From Protopterus annectens (lineage: Eukaryota; Chordata; Ceratodontiformes; Protopteridae), in assembly GCF_019279795.1 (NCBI RefSeq), contig NC_056749.1, forward strand, positions 581,493,415 to 581,557,414: DNA of 64,000 nt. The letters are read 5' to 3'. Both the position numbers and the translations under genes were made by a program. The notes under the pieces are model-generated. The model was not told where the DNA came from, ran no database searches, and was given only the letters and a program-made list of their open reading frames with translations. This document shows, piece by piece, positions 22,310 to 35,548 of the stretch. How positions within the stretch are numbered: position 1 is the stretch's first letter; every line of letters starts with the position of its first letter.

Positions 22310-24960
22310 ACAAGCTAAATGTTTTACTCCTCAATGCTAAGAGTCTCATCAAGAAACTGCACTGCCTAGAAGCTCTCCTCACCCTGGAGAATGCTGACGT
22401 CTGTGCAGTTACTGAAACATGGTTCAAAACCATGGAAAGTACTCCAGCAGTGCATGGCTATAATGCCTTTCATACCTTCCAATCACCCACTGAACAAGAA
22501 TGAGCAAAAGGCAAATGTGTATCTATTTACATAAAGGATAAGCACACCTCAAGGCCGGCCAAACAATATGACATGCTTGAGATACTCCATCTCCAACTAA
22601 CCATGGGAAAAATCCATTACCATATTCTTGCTAGCAACAAGTCTCCCACCATGAACCAGGAAACCCATACATCATACCTGAAGTTACTAGAATCAGTCAT
22701 CATCTAGCCCAATACCATACTCATAGGTGATTTTAACTACCCTTCCATTAATTAGGAGGTATACACAACCACTAACATGCAGGCTGAAAGATTTCTTGAC
22801 TTTGTAAATTCAAATGCCCTGGAGCAGATAGTCTGCACTCCCACTAGAGGAACAAATATCCGAGATACGGTACTCACAAATATGGTAGAGCTCTGCACCC
22901 CCTCCCCCAGTGTGATTTCTTCATTGGTAAGATCACCTTGCAAAGTGGTCCCCCTTGAAACAAAGGTAAAACTAGTCTTCTCACCTAACCCCAAAAACAT
23001 TAAGAACTTCTCTGAGGTAAATTACCCCCAATTAAGGGATGATATAGCTAGCTTTCAAGTTTCCCAAATCCAGAAAACACAGAAACCTATTCAGAGGTGT
23101 ACACAAAAGACCTGCTGACCATATAAACAACTGCATAGAAAACGATAGTACCAGACTGAAATAAACCCAGATCAAAATGCAAAAACAAGCCACCCTGGTG
23201 GACCACTGTATTAATAAGTTGTACAACAAAAGAAAGAAAATCCTGCCGATAAGTAAGAGGGAATGTGCACAACAGATTAAAAAGTCCATCATTAGTCTAA
23301 ACAAGTGAATCAGGGAACTAGATAAGTCTCTAAAAGTAGACTTTGAGGTAAAAATAGCCTCCAAAGCTAAGGCTAATCATAAGGCATCTTTCAATTATGT
23401 CCACAATCTTAAGGGCAACACCTAACAATGTGCAGAATTAGTTGTAGGTGGCATCACCTATACTCAGACAAAAGATAAAGTAAATCTGCTGGCCAACAAA
23501 TTCAACTCAAATTTCACCTCCCCATCACTCCCAGTTCTCCCCCATCCCCTCCACCACTCCACCATCAACCAACTATCACTAAAGAACAGGTTGCCACTAT
23601 GCTCTCTAAAGCTAAAAACATGACTTCAATGTGGCCTGATGATATACTAGGTTGCCTCTTAAACAACTTAAATCAGGACTTATCAGGACCATTAGGATCC
23701 CTATTTAACCACAGCCTCTGGACTGGCTTTGTTAGAATAGAGTGGAGGACAGCAACAGTCATCACTCTACAAAAAAGGGGGACCATCTACTGACCTGGGA
23801 AATTACAGACCCATAAGTTTAATTAGTCTTACATGTATGGACATTGAAAGAATAATCATGGACCTGATAAATAATGACATAAGAAACCTCCAAACACTGT
23901 ATCCAACACAATTCGGCTTTGTCAAGGGCAGGTCATGCCTACTGAATCTGGTGGATGTCTTTGAGAAAGTCACTAAGATCATGGATGAGGTTAAAAGAGT
24001 ACATACTGCCTACCTCAACCTGGCCAAGGTATTTGATACAGATCCCTACTCAGGTATTATAAACTCACAAAACTGGGCATACATTCCTACATCACCAGAT
24101 GGATAGCCAGTTCCCTCATGGACAGGACACGTGGTTAAAGTGGGTGAATCCAGATCCAGCAAGAGGCCAGTTACTAGTGGCATGCCACAGGGATCAGTGC
24201 TAGGACCACTCCTGTTCAGAATGTACTTCTTTGAAGTCAAGGCTAACGTGGAAGGCCTCTGGATGACGAAGTTTGTTGACAGCTGCAAGCTGGGGGACAA
24301 TCATGGAATCCCCCAACAATGTAGACACCCTTCAGGAGGGTCTAGATCAGACAAATGATTTGTGCCAGAACCATTGCCTAAAACTAAATTTGAAAAATGC
24401 ATTATCATAGCCTTTGGGAAGTCAAATACCCCTACAAATTACAACATAAATAGCACACTCCTAGGAGTAGACTCAGAGGCGAGAGATCTAAGTACACAGA
24501 TAGTAGCCTGAACTTTGACCGCCATGTGTCCACAGTGGTGAGAAAGTCCTTCCATGTGGCACAACATATAAGTAAAGGTATGGCATTCAGATTCAAGGAA
24601 ATTATAGTCCTGCTGTACTCAGCCCTCATTATACCAATAATCGAGTACAATGTGCCATTTGGCATATACTTCACTAGGCACTTACAGTAGCTGGAGTGAC
24701 CTCAAATGTTCCTCACAAAGAAAATACAGGGTGCAAACAACATGTCCTGTACAGACAGACTAAAAGCCCTATCCCTTTACTCTGTCTCCTACCAACTATT
24801 AAGGGGTGACCTATGCCTGACCTACATGGCACTAACAAATCCAGCCCTAATGGAGCTGTTACACATCTGCAAGTCAAACAGCACAAGGGTCACCTGATCT
24901 AGGGATCTAAACTTAGTCAGAGACACAAACAAAACATGCTGGAGAGACAGATATGTGTCT
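22310..24960 (+). pseudogene. CR1 endonuclease and reverse transcriptase (copy B)
   Basis: Endonuclease: LNVLLLNAKSL start, AVTETWFKT, IGDFNYPSIN. RT: DILGCLLNNL, FVRIEWRTATVI, PTQFGFVKGRSCLLNLVD, YLNLAKVFDT, GMPQGSVLGPLLFRMYF and a decayed FADD site (FVDSCKLG). C-terminus: LIIPIIEYNVPFGIYFTRH and RGDLCLTYMALTNPALMELL. There are many in-frame stops and frameshifts. The order and motifs match copy C throughout. Confidence 0.82.
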
Positions 24961-25207
24961 CAGAGATTGCCCTTCTTTGGCCCTCTTCAAACACACTTTG
25001 GATCAATGGACAGGGAATTGCAAATTCACACCTGGGGTAGCACCTACATCCCTTATGGACAGGGGCAGTCTGTAAGATACTCAAGGCATAGGCACAAACC
25101 TATAACATCCTCTTGCCCCTAAGGGCCATATATTAAGTAAAATCAGGTTGTATTGGCTAGGGCTCTTAAATCATTAGCCTATAATCTCCTATGAACTTAT
25201 GAACAGC

Positions 25208-27550
25208 AACACTCTCTCCTGTGGCAGTTTTCATTTTATTTTCTAACATACTGTGATAAAAAGTTACTTTAAAAAGACACTAAAAAGTATCAGTCTCTTT
25301 GCTGGTTCACATTTTATGGGCCATTAAATAAAGCAACCAAGAGAACTTACTGTGTTTATGCAAATTAGTCTGCTCCAAAATGCATTACCAGAACTATTTC
25401 AAGGCTGGGGTGAAGGGGGTGGCTGCTCTGGGTGCAAGCAGTTAGGGGGGGGGGTCACAAGTGGAAAATTTGAAGGCATGTTGATTAATCCCGGGCTGGA
25501 AGGGCAAGCATTCTCAATATACATTTAAGCTACTTAAATGGTTAAGTACAGTCAATGTTTGAGTACAGCATACATTTAAGTTGCTTAAATACTTAAGTAC
25601 AGTCAATGTTGTTTTGTAGATCATGCATACATAATAGCTGCTGGCTATGTTCACACTCTGGCCTGCTTGAAAATTAACAGGAACTTTCATTCGTACAATG
25701 TAGCAAAGAGTCAGCATTTTACTGCGATTGTAAGAATGAAAGTGATAGTAATGTGTGATCACAGGAAAAAGAAGACCTTTGAGGGCTGTTTTGTTTTTTT
25801 TTAAAACTGGTTCTTACCTATGGTTGAAGACCAAAGACCTTTTCTTTTTTTTTGACTCTCAACTTTTGTTGGAGGGGAAGTCAGTTGACAGCATGGTCCA
25901 GGGCACCAACTAACCTAGTTATATATCTGTGCATTACTATACACTGATTAGATACCACAAAGAACATAACAGGTTCACAAAGGATCTAGGCATGTAGATA
26001 TATTAAGGGTAGGGGACACATCAAACATAAAAATATTCTTTCTGAAGACACCCCCTACATTATCAGTCCATAACGAACAAGCTTTGTCATTTCTCTAAAT
26101 ACAGTCCTCAAGCCACTGTTTGTTTTTAATATTTTCCATTATTTTAGTCAGATTGTTCTTATCATTAAAGTGCATATGCTGTGTAAAATGCAACCTAAAG
26201 TAACTCACACCACTCAGCTTATCATACACCACACATGATATCAGCTGAAAGGCAAAGATGTGATTACATATCAGTCACCAGCAAGTTTTCTGTCAAGTTT
26301 CTCAGTATTGCATAAGGTGAAGCTATATTTCACATATGGTGGTATATTAAAATGATAACATTCTTTCAATTAATTTAAACAAAGCAGACTGTGATCATTA
26401 AATTATTTTCTGATACCTCTTATATCCTATCCAGTGTTGTAGAGGAATTAACATACCCCCAAGCTATGAGCATGTAGCAGAGAAGCAGTCCTACAAAGGA
26501 CACCAGATAATCTTTTAGCTCCAATGGAACTGATTATTTTCATCAGCTAATATTCCTGGCATGCACTAATTAACTAAGAAATGTAGTTTGGAGAATATGT
26601 TCCTTTTATCTCTTTTCTGGATTAAACAGAGTAAATTAATTTTGGTTGCCCTGATACACATAGTGAACCTATGGCTCAGACTGTTACTGTCAACCCATTG
26701 CAGACAATCCATAGTTTTTTTTTTCCTGAAAGTTTTGCAAAAATAAAACAGTGTATTGGAAACACATTTTGATTTTTGTTAAGTAATTCATTTTTCAGCA
26801 TGTTAATTAAATTAGCTTAACAAGATACTGAAGATACATCTTTGGCAACCTTTGTATTTGTGAACTTAATTACTCTTTATCCATAAATATGATTACTATG
26901 AAGTCAGACCAAATGATGGGGATTTTGAAATGCTTCTTTTTGGAAAAACTGCTTTCTAAACTAAGTATATTCAAACAAAAGTCAATTTTCTGTAAAGCCA
27001 ATTAATCATGGTGAGATTATACATAGCTTGGACTAACCTCAGCACACCTATTCTAATTATATTACTGTGTACAATAAAATATACATATATAGCAGACACC
27101 ATATTGCAGAGTAATTTCAATAGTTGATGATAAAACTTACTAACATATCTGAGGACAGTTACACATAATTATTGTCCATTATCTCCAAACAGAAACACTT
27201 TTAAGAATGAAATAGGTGTTGTCTTTGTTTAGAAGAGAATCTGAAATAAACTCTGTCATTTCTGATGCCCTGAAGAAGAAGACCCCAGGAATCTAGTGCA
27301 ATTATACAGAAAACATTTCAGAAATTACGAGTAAAAAGGAAGTTCTAGTAGGGAACGAGTTCCCTGATCCTTAGTTCTAACAGGGTAGTGGCATATCCTT
27401 ATTTGTAGCTTTTGACACATGGATTGTAGCGTTCCATATGGAGCAGTCAGAATGTTAGTGAATGTATTATCAACATAAGCCCAGGCACTCATAAGAAAAA
27501 ATATGCAAAACACTAAAGCAAACATAAAATTATCAATAATAATTCCTATG
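25208..27550. other. unannotated stretch with a short tandem duplication
   Basis: AT-rich DNA. The only structure I see is a direct duplication of about 58 bp at 25520-25612 (TACATTTAAGCTACTTAAAT, then TACATTTAAGTTGCTTAAAT, each followed by TTAAGTACAGTCAATGTT). No coding similarity was recognised. Confidence 0.5.
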
Positions 27551-27559
27551 TATAGTGTT

Positions 27560-27785
27560 GGCTATACCTTAATTTGTTGCATTGTAAACCTGCAATAATT
27601 TTGATTAATAGCGTGGGGTGCAACGTAATTTTTTGCAATGTAAATGTGCTTTAAATAACAACATAAAAGGTCACTTTCTAGTAACGAATACGTTAGCTAA
27701 TGCAGTTTTCCATATTTAATTGCAGTCTTTCATGTTATTTAAACCAGGTTTACATTGCAACAAATTAAGACCTACTTTAGCAAAG
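27560..27785. mobile_element. short MITE with ~28-bp terminal inverted repeats
   Basis: The left end CTTAATTTGTTGCATTGTAA is the complement of the right end TTACATTGCAACAAATTAAG with one mismatch. The inner part (CAATGTAAATGTGCTTTAAA) resembles the same end again, so the element may contain a partial internal duplication. TA at both borders would fit a TA target site but is weak. Non-coding. Confidence 0.55.
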
Positions 27786-27849
27786 AACATTTAAAATATA
27801 CAGCTAATGTAAAAATAAAATTGTGTATCAACTTAAAATAAAACTGTTG

Positions 27850-28625
27850 GGGGCACTTATGCCCCCATTCAGACAAGAACAGACCAGTATAAAGCAGTAA
27901 AATGTGGCCAGTATAAACAATGCCTGCATATTAATGTCTGTGAATCTGTGGACATTTTTTTCCCCCACTGTATCTAGACAGAGACAGTCAGGAAGCTTTA
28001 ATTGTCAAACCACAGGAGTTATTTATTTCATCATCTGTGACTCCTGTGGTGCAATTTACATTGACATTTTTTTTTTTTTATGTAAAAGAATTTAATAACA
28101 GTTGTACAGTGTTTCTAAGAAACATCAAACAAGTGCCCTGCTAGACATGGTTCAGAGAGTGTTGGCTTTAATACTTTTTCCTTTTCTATGTTAGAGAAGG
28201 TGGCTGCACCCATTAGTAGAAGTGAATTGAAAGTTTTACTCAGATACAGAGAAACACTGTGGCAGTTGAAAACGCCACCATGCCTCCAGGATTGAATGAG
28301 TACACTAGTATTAGGAGTGCAATTAAAATGAGGTCCACTAAGTTATAATTTGACTGTTATTGGCTGTTTATGTTTTAGTTGTGTTTTTTAAGTATTCATT
28401 TGATTTTTACATGGTTTTGTTGATGATCACATGACTTTTACAATCACATGATAACTTTTCTGGTTACTTAAAGGGCCTGCGTTATTCTGCTTTAATGTAC
28501 TGATGAGGTCCTAATATTTTTAAATGCCAAAAGAACTTAGCCTGTTTTCAATAAATTCACTTTTTGCGAGAATTTTTTATGTGCATTGGATGACTTGTAG
28601 AGATTTAATTTGGGGTTTTCCATTG
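27850..28625 (+). mobile_element. Penelope-like fragment with GIY-YIG remnant
   Basis: Translated pieces: a KCGQYKQC-type cysteine cluster near 27900, then SFNCQTTGVIYFIICDSCGA and IYID at 27985-28065, matching the GIY-YIG start (VIY and YID). The 3' signature CTGATGAGGTCCTAATA is near 28500, followed by TTCAATAAATTCACTTTTTG. It is older and more broken than the copy at 13.6-15.0 kb and belongs to a different family. Confidence 0.65.
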
Positions 28626-28951
28626 GATACTTGAGTTTTTAATGCTTCCAGGTGTTCACTTTTTTGTTATTTATTATCAGAGGGCAAGCCACCTGCACCC
28701 CATGCTTCCTTACTTTATTATTCTCAATTCCAAGGTCACTGCACCTTTGGAAAAGATTAACTATCAAGAGGCATGCTGTCTCCAGGGGACTGTGATCTGG
28801 AAGAAAATTGATCTCAAAAGTTTGTGCAAGTGTGCAGAGGGCACTCTCATATTAGAGCTTAGTCTTTTTTTTTAACATATTTATTAAATCGCAACTGAAA
28901 TAACATAGGTGCACATATTAACAGAAAAAACAAACTATAGTTCTTTTCTTA

Positions 28952-29018
28952 TTCCTTTCATGCAATGCAAAAATCTGGACATTCTATGAAAATCTGTACA
29001 GCTGAGAGGAATGAACTA
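28952..29018 (-). mobile_element. end fragment of the CATACCTCTCAAC hAT MITE
   Basis: The sequence AATCTGGACATTCTATGAAA, then ATCTGTACAGCTGAGAGG, matches the right-hand end of the MITE at 60043-60362. Only about 65 bp is present. Confidence 0.55.
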
Positions 29019-29088
29019 AGCAGAATTTTGAAAATGTGTTCTGTGGCAAGCATTCCACAAGCATCATTACATTCCTTCAGTGTGAACA

Positions 29089-29480
29089 CTACAAGAAAAA
29101 CCTAGCCAAGCTAGAGTTTTCACTGTGCAATACCTTAAACTTCCTGTAATACAGCCCCATGGGATATATGCAAATGATCCCGTAAGGACATAAGTGTTTC
29201 AGCTATGTGGCTTCTGAATGTCCATGACTTTTTCCTTTTTAAGTCTTTATGGACACATTCAGGCCAATAAAGGCAAATCCCTGGCTTTATTCACCTGAAT
29301 GTGTCCATAAAGACTTAAAAAAGGAACAAGGAAAAAGTCATGGACATTCAGAAGCCATATAGCTGAAACAGTTGATGTCCTTAAAGCGTCATTTGCATAT
29401 ATCCCATGGTGGGTCTCTATTACAGGAGGTTTAAGGTATGACACAGTGAAAACTCTAGCTTGGCTAGGTTTTTCTTGTAG
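29089..29480. repeat. near-perfect palindrome of ~390 bp
   Basis: Left arm from 29089 (CTACAAGAAAAACCTAGCCA) pairs with the complement of the right arm ending at 29480 with few mismatches and short indels. The loop at about 29265-29290 is under 30 bp. CTTCAGTGTGA stands just outside on both sides (29075-29085 and about 29531-29541) and may be a target duplication of a slightly larger insertion. No protein is encoded. Its transcript would fold into one long hairpin. Confidence 0.85.
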
Positions 29481-29544
29481 ATTTTATTAATTGGTTTGTG
29501 TCACCTTTTTATTCTTTGATTTTAATTTCTTCAGTGTGAGGAAA

Positions 29545-31550
29545 CAGGGAAAATTAATTGAGAAAACTGGCAACAGTGCTTTATCTAAAAGAAAACAGTG
29601 ACGGTTACCATTAATCTAACAGAGATAGAGACGCACCAAAATTGTTAGACTGCAAAGGTCTTTAAGGCATGTGTAGCTGAATGCTCTGTATGTGTAGTCA
29701 TCTGAACTTTACCACTACTAACTGCAAAGGCAACATACATTTTTAGCTTAAGCATATTTTCCATTAAAAATTGATTGCAACAGATTATAAATGCTTTGCA
29801 ATTTTAATAAAGACAAGATTGTTTTGTCTGAAACATTGTCGTACAATCAGCTTACAATTCTAAATAATTTTTTTTATAACAAATCTGGGTATCTTACACT
29901 TTTGGTGTATGAATCATACACATACAACACAGAAAATGTACATTTCCTAATAACATTGTGAGTAAATGCTTTTTGTATAGTTTTATAGTTTTAAAAGTAC
30001 ATGGTATTTATTTGTTAATCATGTAAGTGAACTGGTCCTTCTCAGTCATTAGCCACGCTGAAATAGAAAGGATGAATCCAATATATGTGTGGACAAATTA
30101 ATATATCCAGTCAACCAGTATACTTCTGGGATGGAACCAGATACCCAAAGGTAGCCTACACAGCTTTGGGGAGAAGATACAAACCCCATACCGGCAGGGA
30201 ACAGAGGTCAGAACTCCAGTTTCCCACTGTATGTTTCAGGACCAAAACTCCCATCCTTGGAAATGTGAGAATGTAGTTGTGGGTAAATACATTGCTAACT
30301 CTGAAATTTCTGTACCTTGGACTATTCCCTTTTCTCCAAAGCACAGTAATCTTGCAGTTAATATATATAGGCATGGAGGAGTGCAGTCCCCACATCTATG
30401 GTGCATGGTGCATGGTGCCCCCCCCCCCCACTGCAAAAAAGGTCACTGTTACCTGCATTAAATCACATTAAACTTTTTTGTAGTTTCAGGACTCACGTTG
30501 TACAGCCTCAAACTTCCGATAGAGAGCCCAGGACTGCATCCCAAGCCCTGGAGTTGTAACATAGAAGTCTTACACACACACACACACACATACACACACA
30601 CACACACACCTTGTATTCTAGTGCTATTTAGTCTGTTGTTAAAATGTATTGTTTATGCAGAATCCACCACTTTACATTTTTAGAACTTTTACATGTAATG
30701 TAATTATACTACTGATTGAAAACACTTAAGCTTTAGTGAGGTAATCCTTTCCACTATGGTATTTTCGTTGGTGGAAGAAACAGCAGCCTTGCAGTAAAGA
30801 CTCAGTGATTCTATTTCTTTGTCTAGTATTTGTTTTAAGTACTCTTTCTCATGGGCATTCTGTCATCACAAAAAAACAACACCTTGTTACAATTTAATAC
30901 TTACTTCTTTACTTGTTAAAATACCTGTCTTATTCATTGTCAAACTATCCCCCCTCATATTCCTGTGTAATCTACATATCTTTGCATTTGCTATGTAGAA
31001 AATTATTTTTTCTTGCATGGAAATTATACTGTGGATATTTTATTACTAAATCCTACATTCCTAGAATTCTTTTCTATTCAGCCTTCCACCTCTGCCTAGT
31101 TGGACCTCTCCATCAAAAATAATAGCATGTGAAAATGACTCGTATCAGTTCTATTAAGGACAGAGTGCAAAGTCCAACATCAGAAAAACAGAGATGTTTA
31201 AAAAAATGCACAGCATACTGACATCAGCATTTTAGCTTTATAATGCTTTAAATCACTAAATTAATCACACTTTCAAACAAATAATTTGGTCAATAAAGTT
31301 TATTGAACAAAACTAGCAAGTTATAAGAAAAAAAGAAAAATATGCGAAATGTACTTCTTGTATGCTATTTTGAAAATGTCTGTCAAAGGGATTATTTTTC
31401 TGTCTACACGTACTAATTTCTCATTTATGAATAGTACTTCAAATTTTAATCCAAAAAATGCGGGAAAACATACACAACTATAAAATAATTTCAGCTTATA
31501 AATTCATTAAAGCATATTCATGGCGGATATAGCATGACTACTGCACAACT
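29545..31550. other. unannotated stretch
   Basis: AT-rich DNA with a short (CA)n tract at 30571-30609 and a C-run at 30420. No coding similarity or repeat end was recognised. Confidence 0.5.
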
Positions 31551-31555
31551 TGACC

Positions 31556-31695
31556 CTAGGTTCATAGGTTTGTAAGAGAATACTAGGCTAACTGTCTTGA
31601 AGGGCCATTTTATGCCTAGCCAATAATCTAAGGTCAGAATAAAAACTTGTACCTTGTGTCTATGAGGTGAAGACCTTAACCATTATGCAAAGTCT
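31556..31695 (-). mobile_element. tRNA-derived SINE with CR1-type 3' end (decayed)
   Basis: On the minus strand the head TTGCATAATGGTTAAGGTCT matches an RNA polymerase III A box, followed by a weak B box and then GGCTAGGCATAAAATGGCCC and TTAGCCTAGTATTCTC, ending in CAAACCTATGAACC. The tail half is the CR1 3' end of this window. A better copy is at 52194-52322. Confidence 0.65.
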
Positions 31696-32039
31696 TACAT
31701 CTTACCATCCACCTAGACATATGTTTATCCAACAACATCCCACTCTTGGTCATGTTGTACCTTAATGCTTACTTTTTCAAATATAGTTAGCGCATATATC
31801 TGTTCTCAACGTCATATTACTTCCAGCATAGGGGTTTAAATGAAGAGATGATAACATCAACAGGAAAAGGACAGTAGCATTGCTGGAAATGAATTCATCC
31901 TCATGTCTTGGTGAGTAACTTCACATGGTTGACCCTGTTTTCACAAAACCTCACCTAGATGACACTGACACTGATATATAGATTGCATTTTATACAGCAT
32001 ATATCATGCACAGAAGTAGGTTAAACAATAAAAAAGACA

Positions 32040-32309
32040 GCTGGATGCACAAGTCCCAGAATAAAAAAGGGCCCGATCCTGGTATGCGCACTGGTGCCAG
32101 AGCTGGAAAAAAATGACAGTGTAGAATCCTCAAGACACAGAAACATTCCTACAATGAGGTTAGACCAGGCTCATGGGGAGAATGCCCCCCCCCATTGTAG
32201 AAGGAAGTGTAGTCCACAAAAAAACACAAAAACTGGTAGGCCAAAAAAGAGCCATAAAGATGATAGAATGGACTATTGAAGATAAAGAAAAAATTATGTA
32301 TTTTTATTG
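32040..32309 (+). pseudogene. R4/Dong LINE, upstream part (left of the Gypsy)
   Basis: The 61-residue frame from 32094 ends in KNTKTGRPKKSHKDDRMDY and continues in another frame as WTIEDKEKIMYF up to the Gypsy border. A GRP(K/R)K basic run followed by a W-T-x-E-D block is found upstream of the RT in R4/Dong-type elements. The rest of the element resumes at 43377. Confidence is moderate, because it rests on the short block and on its position. Confidence 0.5.
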
Positions 32310-32649
32310 TGACACCCCACCACTGGTCCAATAATCAAGGTGCCTCAGTCCTCACCACTGGCACCAGTGGGGGATGTTTATTGAGAGGATAACAAGGTAC
32401 AGACACAGTATTTCCAGATGTAGTTTTCTGCATCAAGTGCAATTTACCTTAAGAGTCCACAGTCAGCCCAGGGCTGGTTTCTTCCTCTTTCTCCTGATCC
32501 CCAATAAGACTCCTCATTACCACAGCTATAGAGTTCAGATCTCAGCTGAGTAGCCAAGCCAAGATCTCCAGCACCCTCTCTGTCCAACCAGTGCTTCGTG
32601 TCCCTGCCCAAGTAGCTGACACACGCACACTCTTTGAGGTTTGATTTAT

Positions 32650-32705
<56 letters not shown>

Positions 32706-33886
32706 CTGGAAAGGCTGGCACAGGTTTACTAACTATGCCCACTTTTGCCCAGACTATAAGGTAGTTATCACTGACACCAGCCAAATCCTTACCAAGCTAC
32801 TTTAAGGACCTTAACAAAGGGTGCCCGATCTTACTGTGTAATGTTACTATTAATACAAATGGTAGTTTCCCAAGAGCAAGGCAATTAGGAGTGGCCTACA
32901 CAGTGTCACCAAATAAATATGCAATACTATCAGAACTTAAATATCTCTACACAGATGAGCCATAATGAAAGGTTTAAGTATATTTAATAATAAATAATAA
33001 AAGAACAAAATACTCAGTATATATTCACAGTGACATCAGAGTTTAAAACCACAGGAAATATTTAAAACAGCATTGCAGGACAATCTCAGATAAATAAAGA
33101 AAAACATCTAAACTATGCTTCACTATATTCCTGACTTAATCTAAAAGAATTACTATGCCCCAGTTAACTTACAGATCAAGACAGATGTAGTGAATGGATC
33201 TTCTAGTTGTTGTCAGGTGAAAGACAGAATACAGAATGCCCTGTCTCTTTCTAAGAGACTTCTTAAATTAATATATCAAATATTACTGCTGGGCTACCTT
33301 GCAGAATGACATAATTTCTTGTCATCTGACTCCTAGGTACCAGGCTCAAAACAACCATTGATGGTAGCTGGTAGCATTTAGCATCTACCTGTGAAAATAC
33401 AAACACCTCAGATCTTTTGACACATGGTGGAAGTCATAAAACAATTTACATTCATCCACACATGTAAAGACAATACAGAAAGCTCCCTAGTATAGGCATT
33501 GTGTCTGTTGTTGCACTGAAGCTGAAAGATAACATCTTTTTATGGCATAGCCATAAAGTAATTTAATTTCAGCTATTTTTAAGTTAACCTTCTGTATTCC
33601 ATTTTCCACCATTAAAATATACATTTACACAGTTACAATAGTGCATGTACATTTCTGTTCTTTTCCAGTAGGGCATGCTGTGGTTAAATTTTTCACACAA
33701 ACACTTTATAAAATATCTTTTCAACACACATGCCTTTAAAAACCTAGATTGATATACACATAATATAGAGTTCTAATACATTTGTAACACAAGCATCCTA
33801 TATGAATTATATTGATATTCACAAATGACATATAATTATTTACAAAATTCCAGATAGCTGGGCTGGCAGTATCCCCTTTCATGACA
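32310..33886 (-). repeat. 3' LTR of the Gypsy fossil
   Basis: 1577 bp, uninterrupted. It includes a CA microsatellite (32653-32703) at the same place as in the other LTR. Its borders were set by where similarity to the 37415-43376 LTR starts and stops. On the coding strand it runs from TGTCATGAAAGGGG to GGGGTGTCA. Confidence 0.9.
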
Positions 33887-33900
33887 CTTCTTCCCCCCTT
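33887..33900 (-). promoter_or_regulatory. polypurine tract of the Gypsy fossil
   Basis: AAGGGGGGAAGAAG on the minus strand directly abuts the TGTCATG start of the 3' LTR. This is where plus-strand DNA synthesis is primed in LTR elements. Confidence 0.8.
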
Positions 33901-34070
33901 GAAGACTCAAGCTACTTTTTCAAGTGACTCTTGAGAAACACTGCGTGAGAGTGATGAGCCTATTTGGGAATAACTTATCCCATTCCCTGTCTTGACAGTT
34001 CATCTGCATTGGCATTGCTAACCCCACTGCCGTGCTGCACTGTCATATCATATGCCTGCAACCCTAGGCT

Positions 34071-35401
34071 CTACCTTAACTTGGCATTTTGCTGGCTGGC
34101 AACCTGTAGCCATAGATCCTCCTCAGACTCCTCCTGCCTCCTACTGCAAATACCAAGCACCAGGGCCTCCCTATCATGGTATGGTTTCATAGTATTAACA
34201 TGGTACAATCTGTTCCCCTGCCTCCTACCTAGCAATTCTACCATGTAGTTAACAGCACTGACCTTCCTTACCACTTTGAAGGGTCCCTCCCAATTTGCCT
34301 GCAGCTTGCTCTGTCTGAGAGGAATGAGAACTATAACCTGCTGCCCCACAGCATACTCTCTAGCTCAAGCATTCCTGTCATACCAGACATTTTCTGCTGT
34401 TGGGCTTCTGCCAGGTTCTCCTGGGCCAAGCCCACGAGTTTCCTGAGCCTTGTCTTGAGGTTTAGAACATATGCAACAACAGAATCCTTGTGGGATTCAT
34501 ACTCACCCTCCCACTCATCACAAATTAAATCTAGAGGTCGCCTCACCCTGTGCCCATACAGCAACTCAAAGGGTGAAAAACCTGTGGATTCCTGGGGCAC
34601 CTCTCTGTAAACAAACAACAGATGGGACAAATATTTGTCCCACTCCCTCTTAAACTGGTCTGCAAATGCTTGTAGCATGGTCTTTAGTGTAGAGTTTAAC
34701 CTCTTCACCAGACCATTGGTCTGAGGGTAGTAGGGGTGGTCTATATGTGCTTCACCCTACAGCGCTCTTACAAACAAGCCAACAGGTCTGACATCAAACT
34801 GGCACATCTGTCAGTCAGTATTTCTTTTGGGAAACCTACCCTGCTGTAAATCTCTAATAAAGCATTTGCCACCTTTTCTGCCTCAGTAGAGTACAAAGCC
34901 ACCACCTCAGGGTATCTGGTAGCGTAATCTACTACCACCAGGATATACCTTTTCCCTGTGGAACTTGAGGTAATAAGAGGCCTCACAATATCCATAGCTA
35001 CCCTCTGAAATGGCTTCTCAGTCACAGGCACAGGCATCAAAGGAGCCCTGACCTTGTCTTCTGCTTTGCCTACTTTTTGGCACTGCTCACAGAACCTGCA
35101 ATACCCTGTTATATCCCTGAAAATCCCAGTCCAGTAAAATACATCTCTTTGTATATTTTATGCCCATATGACCTGCAAAGGCAATATCATGAGCTATGGC
35201 TAGAAGTGCCAGATGGTAAGCTCTGGGCTCTACCAGCTGCTGTAGTCTCTCACCCTCTAGCCCTCCCTCAGGGGTCCACTCTCTATGCAGTAACCCTTTG
35301 TCCCAGTATACACATTCCCCTTTTCCTTGACAATCAGGTGCCTCACTGGCTACCTGCCTCAGGCCTTGTAGCGTAGGGTCTAAGAGCTGAGCCTGTCTCA
35401 T
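34071..35401 (-). pseudogene. integrase region of the Gypsy fossil
   Basis: Minus-strand pieces show the N-terminal zinc-binding part (AIAHDIAFAGHMGIKYTKR), the catalytic core (AMDIVRPLITSS, VDYATRYPEVVALYST, FPKEILTD), and a C-terminal GPF module (LQANWEGPFKVVRKVSAVNY, RLYHVNTMKPYHDRE). The order is normal for Ty3/Gypsy integrases. Part of a broken fossil. Confidence 0.82.
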
Positions 35402-35548
35402 CTCTCTCTTAATAACCCTTCACAACTCCCCTTCCACAGGAAGTCTGGTGGTGCCTCACTGCCAGCATGGATACTACTGCTCACCTCTGCCCTTGCAGTC
35501 ACTCTGTCCAAGGGAACATCAGTACCCACAAGCAACTATGTCTCACCT

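Larger units (their letters stand above)
21180..25207 (+). mobile_element. CR1-clade LINE, copy B, near full length
   Basis: It is collinear with copies A and C: leader, zinc ribbon (21341-21500), esterase (21770-22260), APE endonuclease (22310-22900), RT (23600-24350) and C-terminal blocks (24580-24960), ending in CCTATGAACTTATGAAC. It is more diverged from A and C than they are from each other, so it is an older copy or a sister subfamily. It preserves the N-terminus that copy A lacks. No large insertion interrupts it. Confidence 0.85.
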
